Positions 24,006 through 36,692 are shown, counted from the first letter of the stretch. The stretch is DNA of 64,000 nucleotides from Orbilia blumenaviensis (GCA_036872755.1 JAVHNS010000010.1:930001-994000); one strand, 5' to 3'. The notes: generated by a model not told the origin, from the sequence alone. Program-made: numbers and translations.

Positions 24006-24302
24006 ATGCAATTCACTACCCTCCTCCTCACCCTCCTCGCCTCCGGCAGCACCCTCGTCTCCGCTGCTCCAACCCCAAAGCCCGACGGTGGCATCGCAGC
24101 CGGTGTAATCACCGCTGTTGGCGTTGCCTGCGCCTTCCAAGCTGAACAATGCCAAAAAGTTGGTGATGGTATCAAGAACGGTGTTGCCACCGTCGCCGCC
24201 GATTCTGGTGCTAGAAAGTTGGAGAGCATTAAGACTGATGGTGGGATTGCGGCTACCATTGGAGATGCTATTGGCAATGTTATGGGTGGAGTTAAGGCTT
24301 AA
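24006..24302 (+). CDS. Small secreted protein, Gly/Ala-rich (98 aa)
   Basis: Intronless. Residues 1-20 (MQFTTLLLTLLASGSTLVSA) are a textbook signal peptide, cleaving before APTPKPDG. The mature part of about 78 residues contains two DGGIAA units (about 26 and 79), each followed by a Gly/Val/Ala-rich helix-like stretch, and a single Cys pair in CAFQAEQC. The ATG context is CAAAATGCA, and a good TATA box and CT-rich leader suggest high expression. No family is recognised. Size, secretion and strong promoter make it a candidate effector or surface-active protein. A short amphipathic or antimicrobial role would also fit the composition; neither is shown. Confidence 0.78.
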   Translation: MQFTTLLLTLLASGSTLVSAAPTPKPDGGIAAGVITAVGVACAFQAEQCQKVGDGIKNGVATVAADSGARKLESIKTDGGIAATIGDAIGNVMGGVKA

Positions 24303-24920
24303 GCTTTCTCTTCCCTACATCTCCTCTTATTTCAATCAAATACGAATAACGGGACTCGGGGAGTTCAGCATTTGAAGCTGGGGGAGTTTATGATACTAAA
24401 ATGGATGCGATGGACACGCACAAAAAGGCATCGGGACGGAGTTTGGAATTTACACGCACATAGACATAAAAAAAAGACGGTGTTTGGGATGGGATACATG
24501 TATTGGGGGCGGGTTGTACGATATAGAACGGAGAATAGACTTATAAAATAGAAAATTCAACTGGGCTTATAGCCTACTATACTCTCATAACTGGAATCCC
24601 TTTGATTGTAAATTGATTTCAAAGTTTGATGTCATGTTTGCATTACATTATTATATAAGCTAGAGCCCTCTATTTGGCAGAGTAATTAATATGCACGAAA
24701 GAACAAGAATCGTAAAACCGGTAGCATATACAAGAAGTCTCGAAGTCTATAAACATATCAAATATCCGCCGTGATCCAAAGGAATCTGATGAAAAAGTGA
24801 TAAAACGAGTATGCATCGAATACCAGATCCAACTTGAACAAGCTTTAGCAAAAACAGCCTGCCCCGAATTATTAGGGCTTTCAATGCAATATATAATAAA
24901 AAGAAGGAGAAAACGAACTC
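24303..24920. other. Convergent 3' intergenic region
   Basis: A 618-bp interval between the stops of the small secreted protein and the exchanger. AT-rich, with AATAAA-like signals on both strands (for example near 24890 for the minus-strand gene). No gene seen. Confidence 0.5.
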
Positions 24921-27343
24921 CTAGACCGGCCCTGCTCCATCATGCCCCTTCGAGCTATCCAGCAGCAAATGTGGCTTAATATACCCTTCATCCAGCTGTC
25001 TGAACCACTCTGCCTGGTCCTCAACTGTGCCTCTAACCAACTGGCTAAGCGCACTGACTGGGTTAACCATCCCGCCGCTACCGCTACCCTCACCGCCACC
25101 ATTATTCCCAACTCTAGGACTTAAGCTCCTTCCACCCTCAGCCGGTGTCGCCAGATTATTCGGCGAAGAAGCCTTGCTACCCCTCCTGGCCGCCATTGGC
25201 GGTAAATCACTCATATCGCTATCGTATCCATCTTCCTCGCCGTTATGCCCGTACAATAAATCGACCTGACTCCCATCCCTCGATCGCTTGCCCAAGTCCC
25301 TTCTGGAACCGGTTCTGCTAGAACCAGCTCCACCGCCATAAACCCCTCTCGTATCCCTTCCAAACGCACTTCCATTCCCTCTGCCCCCGTCTCTATCCGC
25401 ACTAGGATCCACATTCCCCAATGGCACCCCCCTCCCTCTTTCCCTACTCCTCTCCCTTTCTCCGCTACCACCATTCTGGTATTTCCAATAACTGCTCGAA
25501 TTCTGAATGTCAAACTCATCATCACTATCAATTTCCTCCACAACACCAGTTCTAATCCCCAATATCTCAAGCATTCGCGCCGTCGTCCCTCCAAACACAA
25601 TCACCGTCAACACCACCACAACAAGCACCGTCGCTCTGAGCGCATTGCTGTTTTCGCCCTGGAAACCACTTGCCAGCGCTACTCCGACTGCACCCCTGAG
25701 TCCGGCCCAGAATAACATCATTTGGTAGGCATACGGCAACTCATCCGGTACTGCTGATGAATTCCTCCCTCGTCGCGAAGCTCGATATCGGATTACCCAA
25801 TTAATCCCCTTGCTCAACGGGAATACAGCCACCCATCTCGCCGCACAGATTCCAACGGAAGTAACGATAATAAACAATGGGTTCCACACCAAGTTCGACT
25901 CCGTGAAAAGACTGATCCCGAGGTAGATAAAGACAAAATTCTCAGCTAACTGAGCTAATGCCTGGAAAAGGTATTTTGTCGCCAGCTGCGTTCGTCGTGA
26001 CATGTTGTAGTATGCATAGTGCTTGAGCGTTATTCCGCAGAACAACAAAGAGACGATACCGGATGCGTGGATACCCGTCGAGAAAAGGTAGGTCCCATAC
26101 GCGACGAGTAGAATGCAGCATGTTTCGATCTTAGGGAACCGGCGGACGTATGTATACTTTAGTAGCAGCGCCGTTCCAACACCGACCATTATACCAATCA
26201 ACAATGAGAACAAAAAGATCATAAAGAACCACCCGACACCCTTGATGAAACTAAACGGGTTGACCTTCGCAGCAGCGCTTTCTTCATGGAAAGCCTGCGC
26301 GGTTTCGAACATGACGATAGCGACGGCATCGTTCAGGATCGATTCGCCAAAGATGATGGTATATAGCTTAGGGTCGACTTTGTAAGTGTTGAAGATCGCG
26401 AGAATGGTGACCGGATCGGTAGCGGATAGTGTGGCGCCTACAGCGATCGCATCAACGAAAGAGACCGCCAATCCTTCGATTGAGATTGATAACCAGGCCC
26501 AGATGTAGAGGATGATACTAAATCACAAATGCGGTATCGTTAGTTTTGGAGGCCCGGACGGTATCTGATGACGAGAATATCGATTCGGTAATAATATGGT
26601 ATAGTACCCGAGTGTAACGGCCGACAAGAATGTTCCCGCCAGCGCAAATGTCAAAATCGTGCCCAAATTCCGAAAGAAGTTCGCCTAGTGCCCCTCATAA
26701 CCCCTCCATCAGCTTTCCGCGAATCGAAACCACAAGGCCAAGAAAAAAGCGGAACGGAACAAAAGAAACCCACCTGGTGCAATTCATACCCGCTGTTCAT
26801 AATAATCGGCGGTAGAATCAAATTAAAGAAAAATTTCTGATCGAACGTAACTGTGCTCTGGATGTTTGTCGCAGGACTGAGCCTGATGATCAACCCGACT
26901 AGCATACCCGCAAATATACTGATGACTGTTTCATGAACGGCTTGTATCTTCTTCAACTGTAGGTAGTAGGAGGTAAAAAGTGCGACGAGGAGGAGAGCGA
27001 CCAGGATGAATAGAGCCCATGATGTGCTGATTTCCGATTGTCCGGGATTTGTGCCTTCTGTAGTGAGAAAGGTTATGTGTATTAGTCTTCTTATCCTTCT
27101 CCATCATCGTATCGGGATATGACGTAGGTGGCCCAATTTCTGTATTCGATGTTCAAAGCAGCGGTAAAGGAAAGGAAGGGGGGTGAGATACCAGTCGCAT
27201 CCGGTTCTTCGCCTTCCTGCCGCTTCCCTGTAAATAAAATATAGCCGTTAGTTCCATAATGTTCTCGTTGTCCTACTACCGAAGCTATACCGAGTATACG
27301 TACGGAGAATATCCAGAATCAGCTTCTCTGCCGCCCCTCGCAT
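24921..27343 (-). CDS. NHX1: Endosomal/vacuolar Na+(K+)/H+ exchanger, Nhx1 type
   Basis: Five exons (27304-27343, 27192-27227, 26774-27057, 26608-26684, 24921-26517), all in phase, about 677 aa. It is a CPA1-family antiporter that exchanges lumenal H+ for cytosolic Na+ or K+ in late endosomes and vacuoles. Visible marks: a Leu/Val-rich first membrane segment (SWALFILVALLLVALFTSYY); the FFFNLILPPIIMNSGYELH motif matching the NHE amiloride-region consensus (FFxxLLPPIIFxAGY); and ATLSATDPVTILAIFNTY, then FGESILNDAVAIVMFET, with the Asp pair of the ion-binding site. About 10-12 membrane spans follow. The last 170 residues are a hydrophilic Gly/Ser/Arg-rich cytosolic tail. Yeast Nhx1 is 633 aa, so the length fits. 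Two very short exons (40 and 36 nt) at the 5' end are easily missed by gene finders. Confidence 0.93.
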
Positions 27344-28313
27344 CGCGAACGAGAAACGGGAAGCTTAAGAGAGGACTTCGGTAAATTAAAGCGTGTTTAA
27401 AAATCCCACCAAGGCCAGACACAATTTTTAAGAGACGGTGAAGGAGTAAAAGTCGTATAGGAAACTCGTTTATATCGTAACCATCTGAGAGTAAAGAGCC
27501 CCGCTACTTTATTTTCTAGCAACCGTCCGGCGGGGGGTGGGAGTGGAAGTCGTGGGAGTTTAAAGTACTTGATCAGGTCCAAGGTCAAGGTCAGGAGGTT
27601 GTTTCTGGCAAAGGTGTTATGTAAAGGAAACACCGTCTTGGCGGACGTTGGCCGAGGTGGGCTGCAGGCTGGCGACGTTGGCTGATTGCGCAAGCTCGAC
27701 CTCAAATCGATATCATATATCACAATTAACTCGGTATAATATTACGACGACAATGTCGAAGAGTCATTTTATTATTATCCTAGAGAAAAGAGGTGAAAAT
27801 AAATTATGTTGGAGAATAGTAGTACTCGTCAGTAGATGTAGAATGGTGTCAGAATGGCGGGGCTTTATAGTCTCAACCCGCAACAATGCAATTTATTCTT
27901 GAAAGTTAGTAGTAGAAACTCCAAACGACAAAAAGCCTGTATCGGTATAACTCAAGTGCAATCTCAAACCCAAATTCTCTCTGTGACCCAATATAATATA
28001 GTAAGCAAGAAAGAAAGAACGAAATTGATTGATAAATGTAGATAGTAAAACAAAACAAAACAAAACAGAAAATAATGCGATGTGTATATGCAGGTAAGGA
28101 AAGAAAGCAAAATACTGTGTAGTAAGTCAAAATAGGTAGGAGTACCGGTAAAAGAAAGGGCAGTATGCATCAGCCAAAGAAAAAAAAACGTCAACGGGTA
28201 TCCGATCCTAACCACGCGCCCATAAGAAAACCCCGCTCTCCCCGTCCGTATATCATAGCGTACTATAGCATATCATATCGTAATTAGAAGGCATGTGGAG
28301 GAGTATGTATAGT
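27344..28313. other. Intergenic region between two same-strand transporters
   Basis: A 970-bp interval holding the NHX1 promoter (towards 27344) and the sugar-transporter 3' region (towards 28313). Contains (AAAAC)n near 28048-28070 and AT-rich sequence. No ORF of note. Confidence 0.5.
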
Positions 28314-30414
28314 CTAAATATCCTCCTCTTCTTCCTCTTCACTATCTACGAACTCCAACCCTTCGTCAACCTCCTCCGCCAGTCTCAGGGTCATCACGGC
28401 TGCCAAAACAGCCGCAAGGCCTCCAAACCTCATAACCCACGCCATACTATCATCGCCCTCGGACCCTCTCGGCTTCTGCAGCGCTTTAAAGATGATACTG
28501 CTAAGAACCGTCGCGATAACTTGGGGTGCTGCGACAGCGAAGTTATGAAGTCCTAGGATAATCCCGGCCTGGTCTACATAGTCCTCCCGCGCTCCGGATT
28601 CATAGTCTCCGTTCATGCCAGACCGGATCGATGGCGTGGCACTACGAAGAACGCCGCGTTTTATGGCATCGCGCTTAGAGATTTCCGAGGATATTAAGGC
28701 GAAAGGTGCCCAAAGAGTTATGGCCCACGGAATGCCACAGGCGGCGATGAGTGCCGTTGCACCCCACGTATTCTTCACAAAAAATGTGCTCCACATGCTT
28801 GCCGCGAATATGACATGCGAAAGGCACCAAAGCCTTCGCAGTGTTAGTCCCGGAATCCGTAGAAAGGTAAGTTGATGTCTTGAAGGCGTTTCCTCGGCAT
28901 TAGCGGGGTTGAATGCTGGCTGGATAAACACTGGCAGAATAGTGTTGGAGACGAGCGCGACGACAGCAAAAATTAGAAGAGCGAATGTGCCCACCCGTGT
29001 CGCCTCTTCCCAGAGTTTGCTTTCTTCTTTTGGTGTTAGGTTTGGATTACTGGCGTAATATGGTTGAACATCTGTATATAGATAGTCAGCATTCCCCTTC
29101 GCCTCCAGAAGGCTAAACTAGATCAAAGGTCGCATACAAATTTCCCCGATATAAGTGGTGCTGTAGAATAAGAACGGAAACCATCCGATCCACGCAAAGA
29201 ACTGCGTATCACAGACTTTCCTAACTTGTGGTGGCAGACGTCGAGCAGAGTGCAGCACTTGTCCAAAGAATGCAAGCACGCTGTTTTTCTTCTCATCTAC
29301 CGGTCTATGTTTCGTCAGCATGGTTTTGCAGCATCTCGTAGGAATATAATATCATACCCATCCTCATTAGGGTCCCTCTCCATGATCAAACTGCAACTCA
29401 GTGCCAGCGTTCCTCCTAGCGCGAGAGATGCAATCACACAAAGGACTTTAAACTGCGTATTTCCGAACCATGGCATGATCTCTGGCAGGTTCACGTATCC
29501 AGATAGATACCCCAGCACATTTCCGATACCTGTCATACGCCCTGCCCATGCGTTGGCCGCATCCTGTTGATGCGGCGGTGCATTATCGACGATGAACGCG
29601 CGAATACCCGCCTGAACTATATCATCACAAAACCCTCCATTAGTCATCCATCCAACCATGATAGCAGCAGCAGTATAGGGAAAGAAAAATAAGAGGATAA
29701 ATACCTGTGTTAATCGCGAAATCTAGGACGTAGATCATTAGGACCGCCAGCCCAATCGTAACTTTTGGCAGAGCATCGCTGCCCTTCGGCACAATCCAGG
29801 CACAGATTTCCTTAGTCCAGCCGAGTATCAACAGAGATATAATCGTCGCCGCACCACCCCCAATCATAAACGGTTTCCGCTTCCCCCACGGAATCCTACA
29901 ATTATCCGACCGAATGCCAACATAAGGTTGTACAAGTGCTCCAGAAACAGGTCCAGCAACCCATACCAACGCCAACATAGCCTTCGAAATTCCTAGAGAG
30001 AGCAGATACGGTGACCCGTTCGACAGCTCTACCGACCAGGCAATCTGTAGACCCCCGATGCTGAGTGTTAACAGCATTAGGAACCAAGAACTACGGGTGA
30101 CACGCATAGACCGACGGGACATGGACGAGGAGACAGAGCTCCTTTGACGACGGTCGGAGACCTCGGGGATTGTGAGGGAGCGGCCATAGCGGCGTTCGCT
30201 GGCGGCGGGAGAGAGGAGACGGGAGTGTTCGCCAACTGTAGAGATCCGAATAGATTTGAGGGTTAGTCAGATCAGATACGTTTTTTAATCTTATTTCTAT
30301 CTTATTTTTTATTTTATACATCTTCTCTCCGTCGATTTTATATAATTTAATGAGGTCGTGTGAATAAATACCTTCTTTGGGGGTCCGAGGGACCGAACCC
30401 GTTCTTGTCGCCAT
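28314..30414 (-). CDS. Sucrose/alpha-glucoside-H+ symporter, GPH/SUT (SLC45-like) family
   Basis: Five exons (30372-30414, 29705-30235, 29358-29616, 29138-29304, 28314-29071), all in phase, about 585 aa; one intron is only 53 bp. The protein begins with a hydrophilic Ser/Arg-rich N-terminus, then twelve predicted membrane spans. Family marks: LLTLSIGGLQIAWSVELSNG and SPYLLSLG in the first spans, AGPVSGALVQPYVG followed by RSDNCRIPWGKRKPFM (the SD...GRRRP-like loop of sucrose carriers), and ADYxR-like QAGIRAFIVDNAPPHQQDAA. This fits plant and fungal SUT carriers such as fission-yeast Sut1, which imports maltose or sucrose with protons at the plasma membrane. The sugar is not readable from sequence. 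An acidic tail (DSEEEEEEDI) ends the protein. Confidence 0.9.
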
Positions 30415-32192
30415 AGCTTTTCTAATTTCTGTGTGGTTTGCGTCTCTCCAGTTATGACGTACGCTGCTAGTCTGACAGACTGAGCTCCGTCCTAAAAGCA
30501 ACCCCGGATTTCTCTCTTCCCCAGGTTGGATCCGGCGAAAGGTAAAACGAAGTAAGGTAAGGTAAAAAGTCAAGAAATGAGATACCGAAAGCCTCTCACG
30601 GCTCCCTTTGTTTTTCTATCCTCTCTCTTTCTCGCGGAGGACAAGATGAGAAGGGAGAGAGCGAGTGAGCAAGAAGGGATGGGATGAAGAGGAAGGAAAT
30701 GGTGGGTTGCTCAAACAGCCTGGCCAACTGGTAATAACCTTATTTTTATCAGTAACAGCCCTGCAACCACCAAGCACAACCACAAGATTAGATCGGTCAC
30801 ACGCGGACCCTCGCTTTCGAATTAGCTGATATCATAGGTCATTTACCTACAACTTAGGTAAAGTATTCAACAAAAGTACTAGATAAGGATTTGAATATTA
30901 ACAAAAAATACCTAGTACTTACCTCTTAAGTCACTGTTAATATCGCGAGAAGGTTAAAGTGACTCCCCTTGATCGGCCAAGGAAATGCCAGGAATTGAAT
31001 ACACGATAGCCCGGAACACGTAGTGGCTTTGTTTTCCCTGTTTAAATGCCGCTCTATGCGTGTAATATATATTACCGACAGGTCCGCGGCCGGCCATGCA
31101 AGACAAGCTTAACATCCGACGATAAGGGACCCCGATGAGCCTATAAGTCGCAGGGTACGTACCGATGACACCCATGCACGTTTGCTCCACGCCTTGCATC
31201 CACTGCAGATTCCAGCCCGATCGATTGCCAGGCTTGTCCACTTAGTTCAAGCATCGAATCCGGTTTTCTTTCCCCACGATTCAACCAAATGAAATAGGAA
31301 TATAGTAGGCTAGGTATGTATTTATAAAATCTCGATTAAAGATTAAACCAGAAAATAATAGTTATCGACAATAACATAATTAAATTTGTAATAACAGCGG
31401 TAAAGCCGGCCTATGTATGAGCTGTTTAGTTCAAATTATATTCAGTAAAATGTTTCAGTTCGATTTGCCAGCTGCAGAGTCTTGCAATTGGAGGCATACT
31501 TCGATATATAGATAACTAGTGATCCCGCCCGATCCAGAACTATCGCCAACCAACTTATCTAGTCTTAGTATTTTGATAGAGCAAGATATACAGCCTTTTG
31601 TCTCCCATATAATATACTTGCATCCATATTGTATACTTCCACAAATCCGGACGGCCCAACCGCAGTACCGATGCACATGTGTTTGCGTAGTTGAACTTGT
31701 AATACCCTGTTGATTCATGAAACAAGTACTCTAGTACCACTATTATACTCTAGTACCACTATTAATGCATTGACTCAGCTATAAGACTGATATTGCAGAT
31801 TCGGGGTCAAAAAAACCTTGTATCTAGCAAGGTCACATTGCATTTATGCAGGGTTGGCAGCGGATATCACTTCACCCTTGTGCGACTCCAAACCTTGGCC
31901 GGCTACTTCCTGACGAAGTACTAGGTAGCTATAGCTACTGGTACTGAAGCAGTTGGTATATGTATATATATTATTCACTAAGCTAATTATATAAAGAATT
32001 GAGGTATCCTCCATCAATTATTAGATATGATGTCGAGACAGTGGAATATACTATTTAAACAATAAGAACACACACACACTGTCTCGAACCAAACACGCCG
32101 AAATTACCCAAACGCGTAGAAATCCCCCAAGCCTCAATCGATCGTAGAGATATCACTCCCCCAGAAGAAGACTAAACTCCTACCATTCGATA
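30415..32192. other. Gene-free interval
   Basis: 1.8 kb, AT-rich, without a supported gene. The proximal 300 bp (30415-30720) include a GA-rich stretch that probably serves as the transporter promoter. A 19-bp perfect tandem duplication lies at 31727-31764, and a (CA)n run near 32070-32080. Confidence 0.5.
31727..31764. repeat. Perfect 19-bp tandem duplication
   Basis: TACTCTAGTACCACTATTA occurs twice without spacer or mismatch. No associated gene. Confidence 0.95.
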
Positions 32193-33264
32193 CTACTGCG
32201 GTAAATTGCCCCCCAAACCACCAATAAATGCTTCCTTCTCGGCCGCATCAGTCGGCACACAAATCGGACCCCTCCCCGCGATGCTCTCACAAGTCCCTGG
32301 GCAACAAGGCGTCGGCACCCAAGTCGCACATCCCAGTCCCAATGGGTAACAGAAATAATTAATAGTCTCCGTCGTGGTGCTAACCGTCACAGTTTTAAAC
32401 CCTTCACTAAAAAGAGTCGTAGACGCAGCCGTCTCTGTCGCTAAGATAAGCGTGAATTCAGTAGCACTACAGGCAGTTTCTGTAGATGTTTTAATGGCGA
32501 ATTTTGTGACCGCCGAAGTTTTGGTAGTTGTCTTTGTGATTGTCTTTGTGGCGGTTTTAGTGGACGGTTTTGGTGGTGATGGCTTAGGGCCGACGAGGGA
32601 ACTGCACGCCTTTGAAAGGGAAGACGGGTGCGCGTGCGAAAGGGTTGCGGTTGGGAACTTCAGTGCCCGTTTAGCCTTCTTGTTCTTCTTGAAGTCTTCG
32701 GCAGAGATGATGGGGCCTCCAAAGATCAGTGAACTATAGATCGTTCAAAGGTTAGTACCCTGATAGAACATATAGTATTGGGCATGGTAACTTACAGCGA
32801 AGTCGATACGACACGAACCTCAGTGACTAGATTAAGTAGCATCATCAGAAAATTAGCAACCCTTGTGAACAATGGAAAAGAAAACGAATAATACCTGTAG
32901 TAGCCGGTCCAACAAACAACGTCGTAGTATCATAAACATAAGGGTCAGTGACGGTACAATCCACCACAGTCGTGACACTCGTCCAAGTTGAAGTCTTAGT
33001 TACAACTACAGTCCTAGTATTTGTTTTGGTCTTCGTCTTGGTGATAGTCTTGGGTTTGACACTCTTTACGTTATTATAATGTAAATAACTCGAGCAGAAC
33101 GCCGATGCGGACGCGCGGTGGCATTTTAGGAGTTGGAGGATCTTGGTGACGGTTAGAGTTTTTGAGTAACCAGTGCGCTTGGACAGGTCAGCGGCAGTAG
33201 ATGCACTAGTAAAGGAAAATAGTAAAGAAACGGAAAACAAGATAACGGATAGTAGGAACCGCAT
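32193..33264 (-). CDS. Secreted Lys/Thr-rich protein
   Basis: Three exons (32895-33264, 32796-32826, 32193-32733); the middle exon is only 31 nt and all junctions keep frame. About 313 aa. Residues 1-24 (MRFLLSVILFSVSLLFSFTS) are a signal peptide, followed by a KR site (LSKRTG) that could be processed. Two Lys-Thr repeat tracts are striking: KTITKTKTKTNTRTVVVTKT and STKTATKTITKTTTKTS. The last 60 residues hold most of the Cys (INYFCYPLGLGCATWVPTPC, CPGTCESIAGRGPICVP), suggesting a small disulphide-bonded C-terminal module. The design (signal peptide, Thr-rich linkers, small Cys module) parallels the protein at 18169, but the sequences are not closely alike. Wall-associated or effector role possible; no function is recognised. 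Confidence 0.75.
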
Positions 33265-34198
33265 TTTGAAATAGAAGTATCAATCAATTGCGTACTCCCT
33301 GGGGAGAGGACTGGACTAGTCAGAAAATCGCGACAAGAAAACGCCGAACCCTCTAGATTGCCATGGCGTCCTGATCAAGCTTTTATATTATAAGGCTGAA
33401 CCCTTACTCGGCTCCGTATTTTTGCCGTGGTGAATCGCACTCGGGACGTGTTTTTGGTGGCTTGCGGCTGAACTTTTGCATTGGGAAAAAGACTAATTTG
33501 GTATGCACGATAGTGGGCCTCGTTGGTAGAATACACTTGTTTTCTGCACTTTGCTATTCGACGAAGGAAAGGGGTAATGGAAGTTCATTTTTTTTTTTTT
33601 TCTGATTGGGAAATTGACGAGTTTTCGGGTGGGACTACGTATGGTTAGAGTTTACCAGCTCGGTAGAAGCGTATTAACTTGTAAAAACATGATAATTCGT
33701 TTCAGTTCAAGTCGGTCTGACCGGTGCGCTGTACGGCAATACGCAGTTATCGTGAGGGAAACGCCAAGCCAGGGTTGTGATGTTGTATTTCCAAAAGTAG
33801 ATTTACAACATACAACGCTTTTAGTGCCGAGACTGGCAACGCCTTTTGTGGCAGCATCCACTACCTAACTACCCTACTACACAAGCATTAGATATCACGA
33901 TACTACCCGCTACTCGGAAGACTAATTCCCTACCTTAGTCTCCCTAAAGGCTTGGTTAATTTAAGTAGAGTGATGTATCATAGTCAACGCATTGATTTTA
34001 TTGACATTATATGTCTAGTAAAGTGCAATCCTCCAGCGAGAAGTTATAAGACAAGTCAAGACCAAGATATTAATTTTTTTTTAAAAAAAAACGCGGTCAT
34101 TTGGCTCCCCCACCAATCCTCGAAATCGAGGCTTGTAGACGCGAGACAGTCTTTAGTCGGCCTTAATGATTTGTAAATGTCTCCATGCAACAACGCGA
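33265..34198. other. Gene-free interval
   Basis: A 934-bp interval combining the promoter of the Thr-rich secreted protein and the 3' region of the F-box gene. Poly-T near 33588-33601 and poly-T/poly-A at 34074-34090. The ORF pair around 33614-33868 shows no family features. Confidence 0.5.
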
Positions 34199-35692
34199 TC
34201 AAGGGTAGATTATCACTGCTGTGAATTTCCCTCCCGACCGGGTGTCTAAACCGGTGGGAGTTTGCTCATAGAGGATTCTCACGCAACTAGACTTTAAGAA
34301 ATCCTCTCCAATTGCTTCCTCCATCTCCTTTTTGCTCTGTTCGGTGTACAATACTAGGGCTTTGATTCCGCGAAACAGTCGCTTCAAATCGGGAACGATG
34401 CTCCAACCAATCCGATTGGAGGACGATCCAATGTTGGAGCCAAGGAGGGAAATAGCCTCCAAGTTGGGGTATCGAGATATGATCGCGTAAATCTAGTCAA
34501 TAAAATTCAATGCATCAGTATATATACCGGTATTGTTCTGTTGGAATCAAATAGCTTACACCCTCACGAGTTAATCCGGCAAAACGAAAAATGTCGAGTC
34601 TCAACGATTTGATTGTTTCCTTATTAATGACGAAGTATTCGTCAAGAACTCTCATTGAGAGTGGGAGTACAGGAATGTCGAGTTCCTTTACTTTCGGAAG
34701 ATGTATTCGATATCCAAGTTTGTTGATTTTATTTTTCGGAACAGATTTAATACTAGTCCCTCCGTGCGAAGGTTTCACATATTCCGTGTATGTGAACATG
34801 AATCGTTCGACATTTTCGAAGGATGACGCGGCGAGAGAGAACCAGGTCAATGGCCAAATAGCTGTTGCTTCAGAATATCTGTTCTTACTATCTCTGGTAG
34901 AAATAGAAAAGCCCAGGGTAAGGAATCTGATTGAGGCAAGGGCTGCCTTTTTTCCGCTGGGAGGCTTGGTACCCATCTCATTCACGATTCTTTTCAACTG
35001 GTATGGTGCGGACTCATCGATGTCGAGACCCAAAGTAAAATGTTTCAGCTTAGGACAAAGTTCCAGTACATCGTTTATGACTGCGACAGTCTCGTGTGAC
35101 TTGATTGCCATATTTCGACGGATGCCAGTAAAAATCTTAAACCCCGTCAGGTTGGTGAACGCGGATAGCAAAGGATTCGTGATCATGGGGATACCTGTCC
35201 CTTCGAGGACTGGATAGCTGAAATCGGCACGGGTGAGGGCACTCTCAGCGAGGAGCTCGCAACTGTGTATGGTCAAATGCCTACATACATGTCCCAATGT
35301 TAGCATCTTCACTGTCCACTGAGGTCCTCTATGCGTGAATTATATTCCATGAAACCTTCATATCGCCCTGAGAGAATGGTAAGAACTTACTTGACATAAC
35401 CCCCATACTTCTTGAACATCTCAAATTTATGCTTGGCGGTTTCAATCCCGTGCATTGGATGGTCATTGAATCTTTTGAACCAGGCAATATGTCCAAACGT
35501 GCCCTCGGTGTTATATTGTGGATCTTGATAAAGTCGGAGATGGCATTTCATGTATAAGTGCTGCATAGTCAAAGCACGGAAATGTTGGCAGACGATGTTC
35601 AATCGAGCTGCGTCTTCGAACTGGTGATCGTTATCCAGGGCGTATTTGATAATATAGGATAGAAGCTCGACCGGGAGGCTTAGCAACGGCAT
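34199..35692 (-). CDS. F-box/LRR-type protein, paralogue 1 (minus strand)
   Basis: Three exons (35391-35692, 34560-35280, 34199-34492), junction phases 2 and 0, about 438 aa. I start at the ATG giving MPLLSLPVELLSYIIKYALD, because the F-box begins there; a longer in-frame ORF upstream adds 43 unrelated residues. The F-box continues with ARLNIVCQHFRALTMQHLY. Exon 1 ends with FEMFKKYGGYVK, equivalent to the ends of exon 1 in the three plus-strand paralogues. The large middle exon carries leucine-rich stretches (CPKLKHFTLGLDID, LPKVKELDIPVLPL, IKSLRLDIFRF), and exon 3 continues RYPNLEAISLLGSN. Probable SCF substrate adaptor with unknown target. Confidence 0.82.
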
Positions 35693-36445
35693 TTTGAATG
35701 AAGTCGGTGTTTGATGATAACTTTGTAGAACTAAGAGTGGGATGACGAAAAGAAGATGGATTGTGGATGAAGAAGCTTGTGGCAAGGATGTCTTTGTGAT
35801 GTTTGGGAGTATAGGGATCAAGACTCAGCCATGGGGTCCGAAGCTGAGATAGGTCCGGTTTCGGTTGATAAGTCCCCTTCCTTTCTTATCACTAACTAAT
35901 ATTATCGACATCATTAATACACTTCTGAACGCCATTTTACCATTGTAATTACTGTGCTTTTGTGGTATATTATACGAGATTCCCTAGTTACAAATGCACT
36001 CCTATCCATAGGCTTACAAAGCCTGACAGTTATGAGACCCCAGGATAACATGATCTATGGTTTATGGTATAGAAGCAGGAAACTTCCCGGAACCTTGTTA
36101 ATTGGACTGGATATAAATCAAAATTATCGGTTTGTTGCCGTCATAAGTGCGCTCTATCACTTTTTATGAAGATATCTAGATATCTAGGTATATATTTTTA
36201 AACGATATTGATATATTATAAATCACGGATGGGCGAGTCAATGCACCATAATAGGAAATACATTATTAATATCCTTAAGATCGAGCATTCTTCCCGAAAG
36301 ACTTAGATCCTGGGCGATATAGATATGTATATATGTACATATATAGGAGAATAATGATATTCTAGACTAATTAGGTAGTGGCTGATACGCGATTTTATTG
36401 TGTATACTTTTCAAACCAACTGTATTATTCAATTACTGGCCTGCT

Positions 36446-36692
36446 ACCAGCCTGCCGACCTAGCCAGGGGCTGGAGAAAAGCCAGATAGCTGGGCAGCCG
36501 GGCAGTTAGATAGCCACACAGCAAAGAGTTCAACAACTACTTCTTTTGTAGCTATAACTGATAGTGCACACGTGGTAAATCGCTGAAATGTATAACGTAA
36601 TAAGTTAGTACGCTATCTGTCTCTCTGTCTGGCTGTCGAGCCATTCGGCTGTCTAGGTTTTCTTCAGCCCCTGACTAGGTTGGCAGGCTGGT
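36446..36692. repeat. Imperfect fold-back (hairpin) element, about 250 bp
   Basis: The arm at 36446-36483 (ACCAGCCTGCCGACCTAGCC, then AGGGGCTGGAGAAAAGCC) is the reverse complement of the arm at about 36656-36692 with only a few mismatches. Between the arms are further GCCAG/CTGGC and GCTGTC-like short inverted units. Probably an older non-autonomous fold-back element, just left of the larger MITE. Confidence 0.8.
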
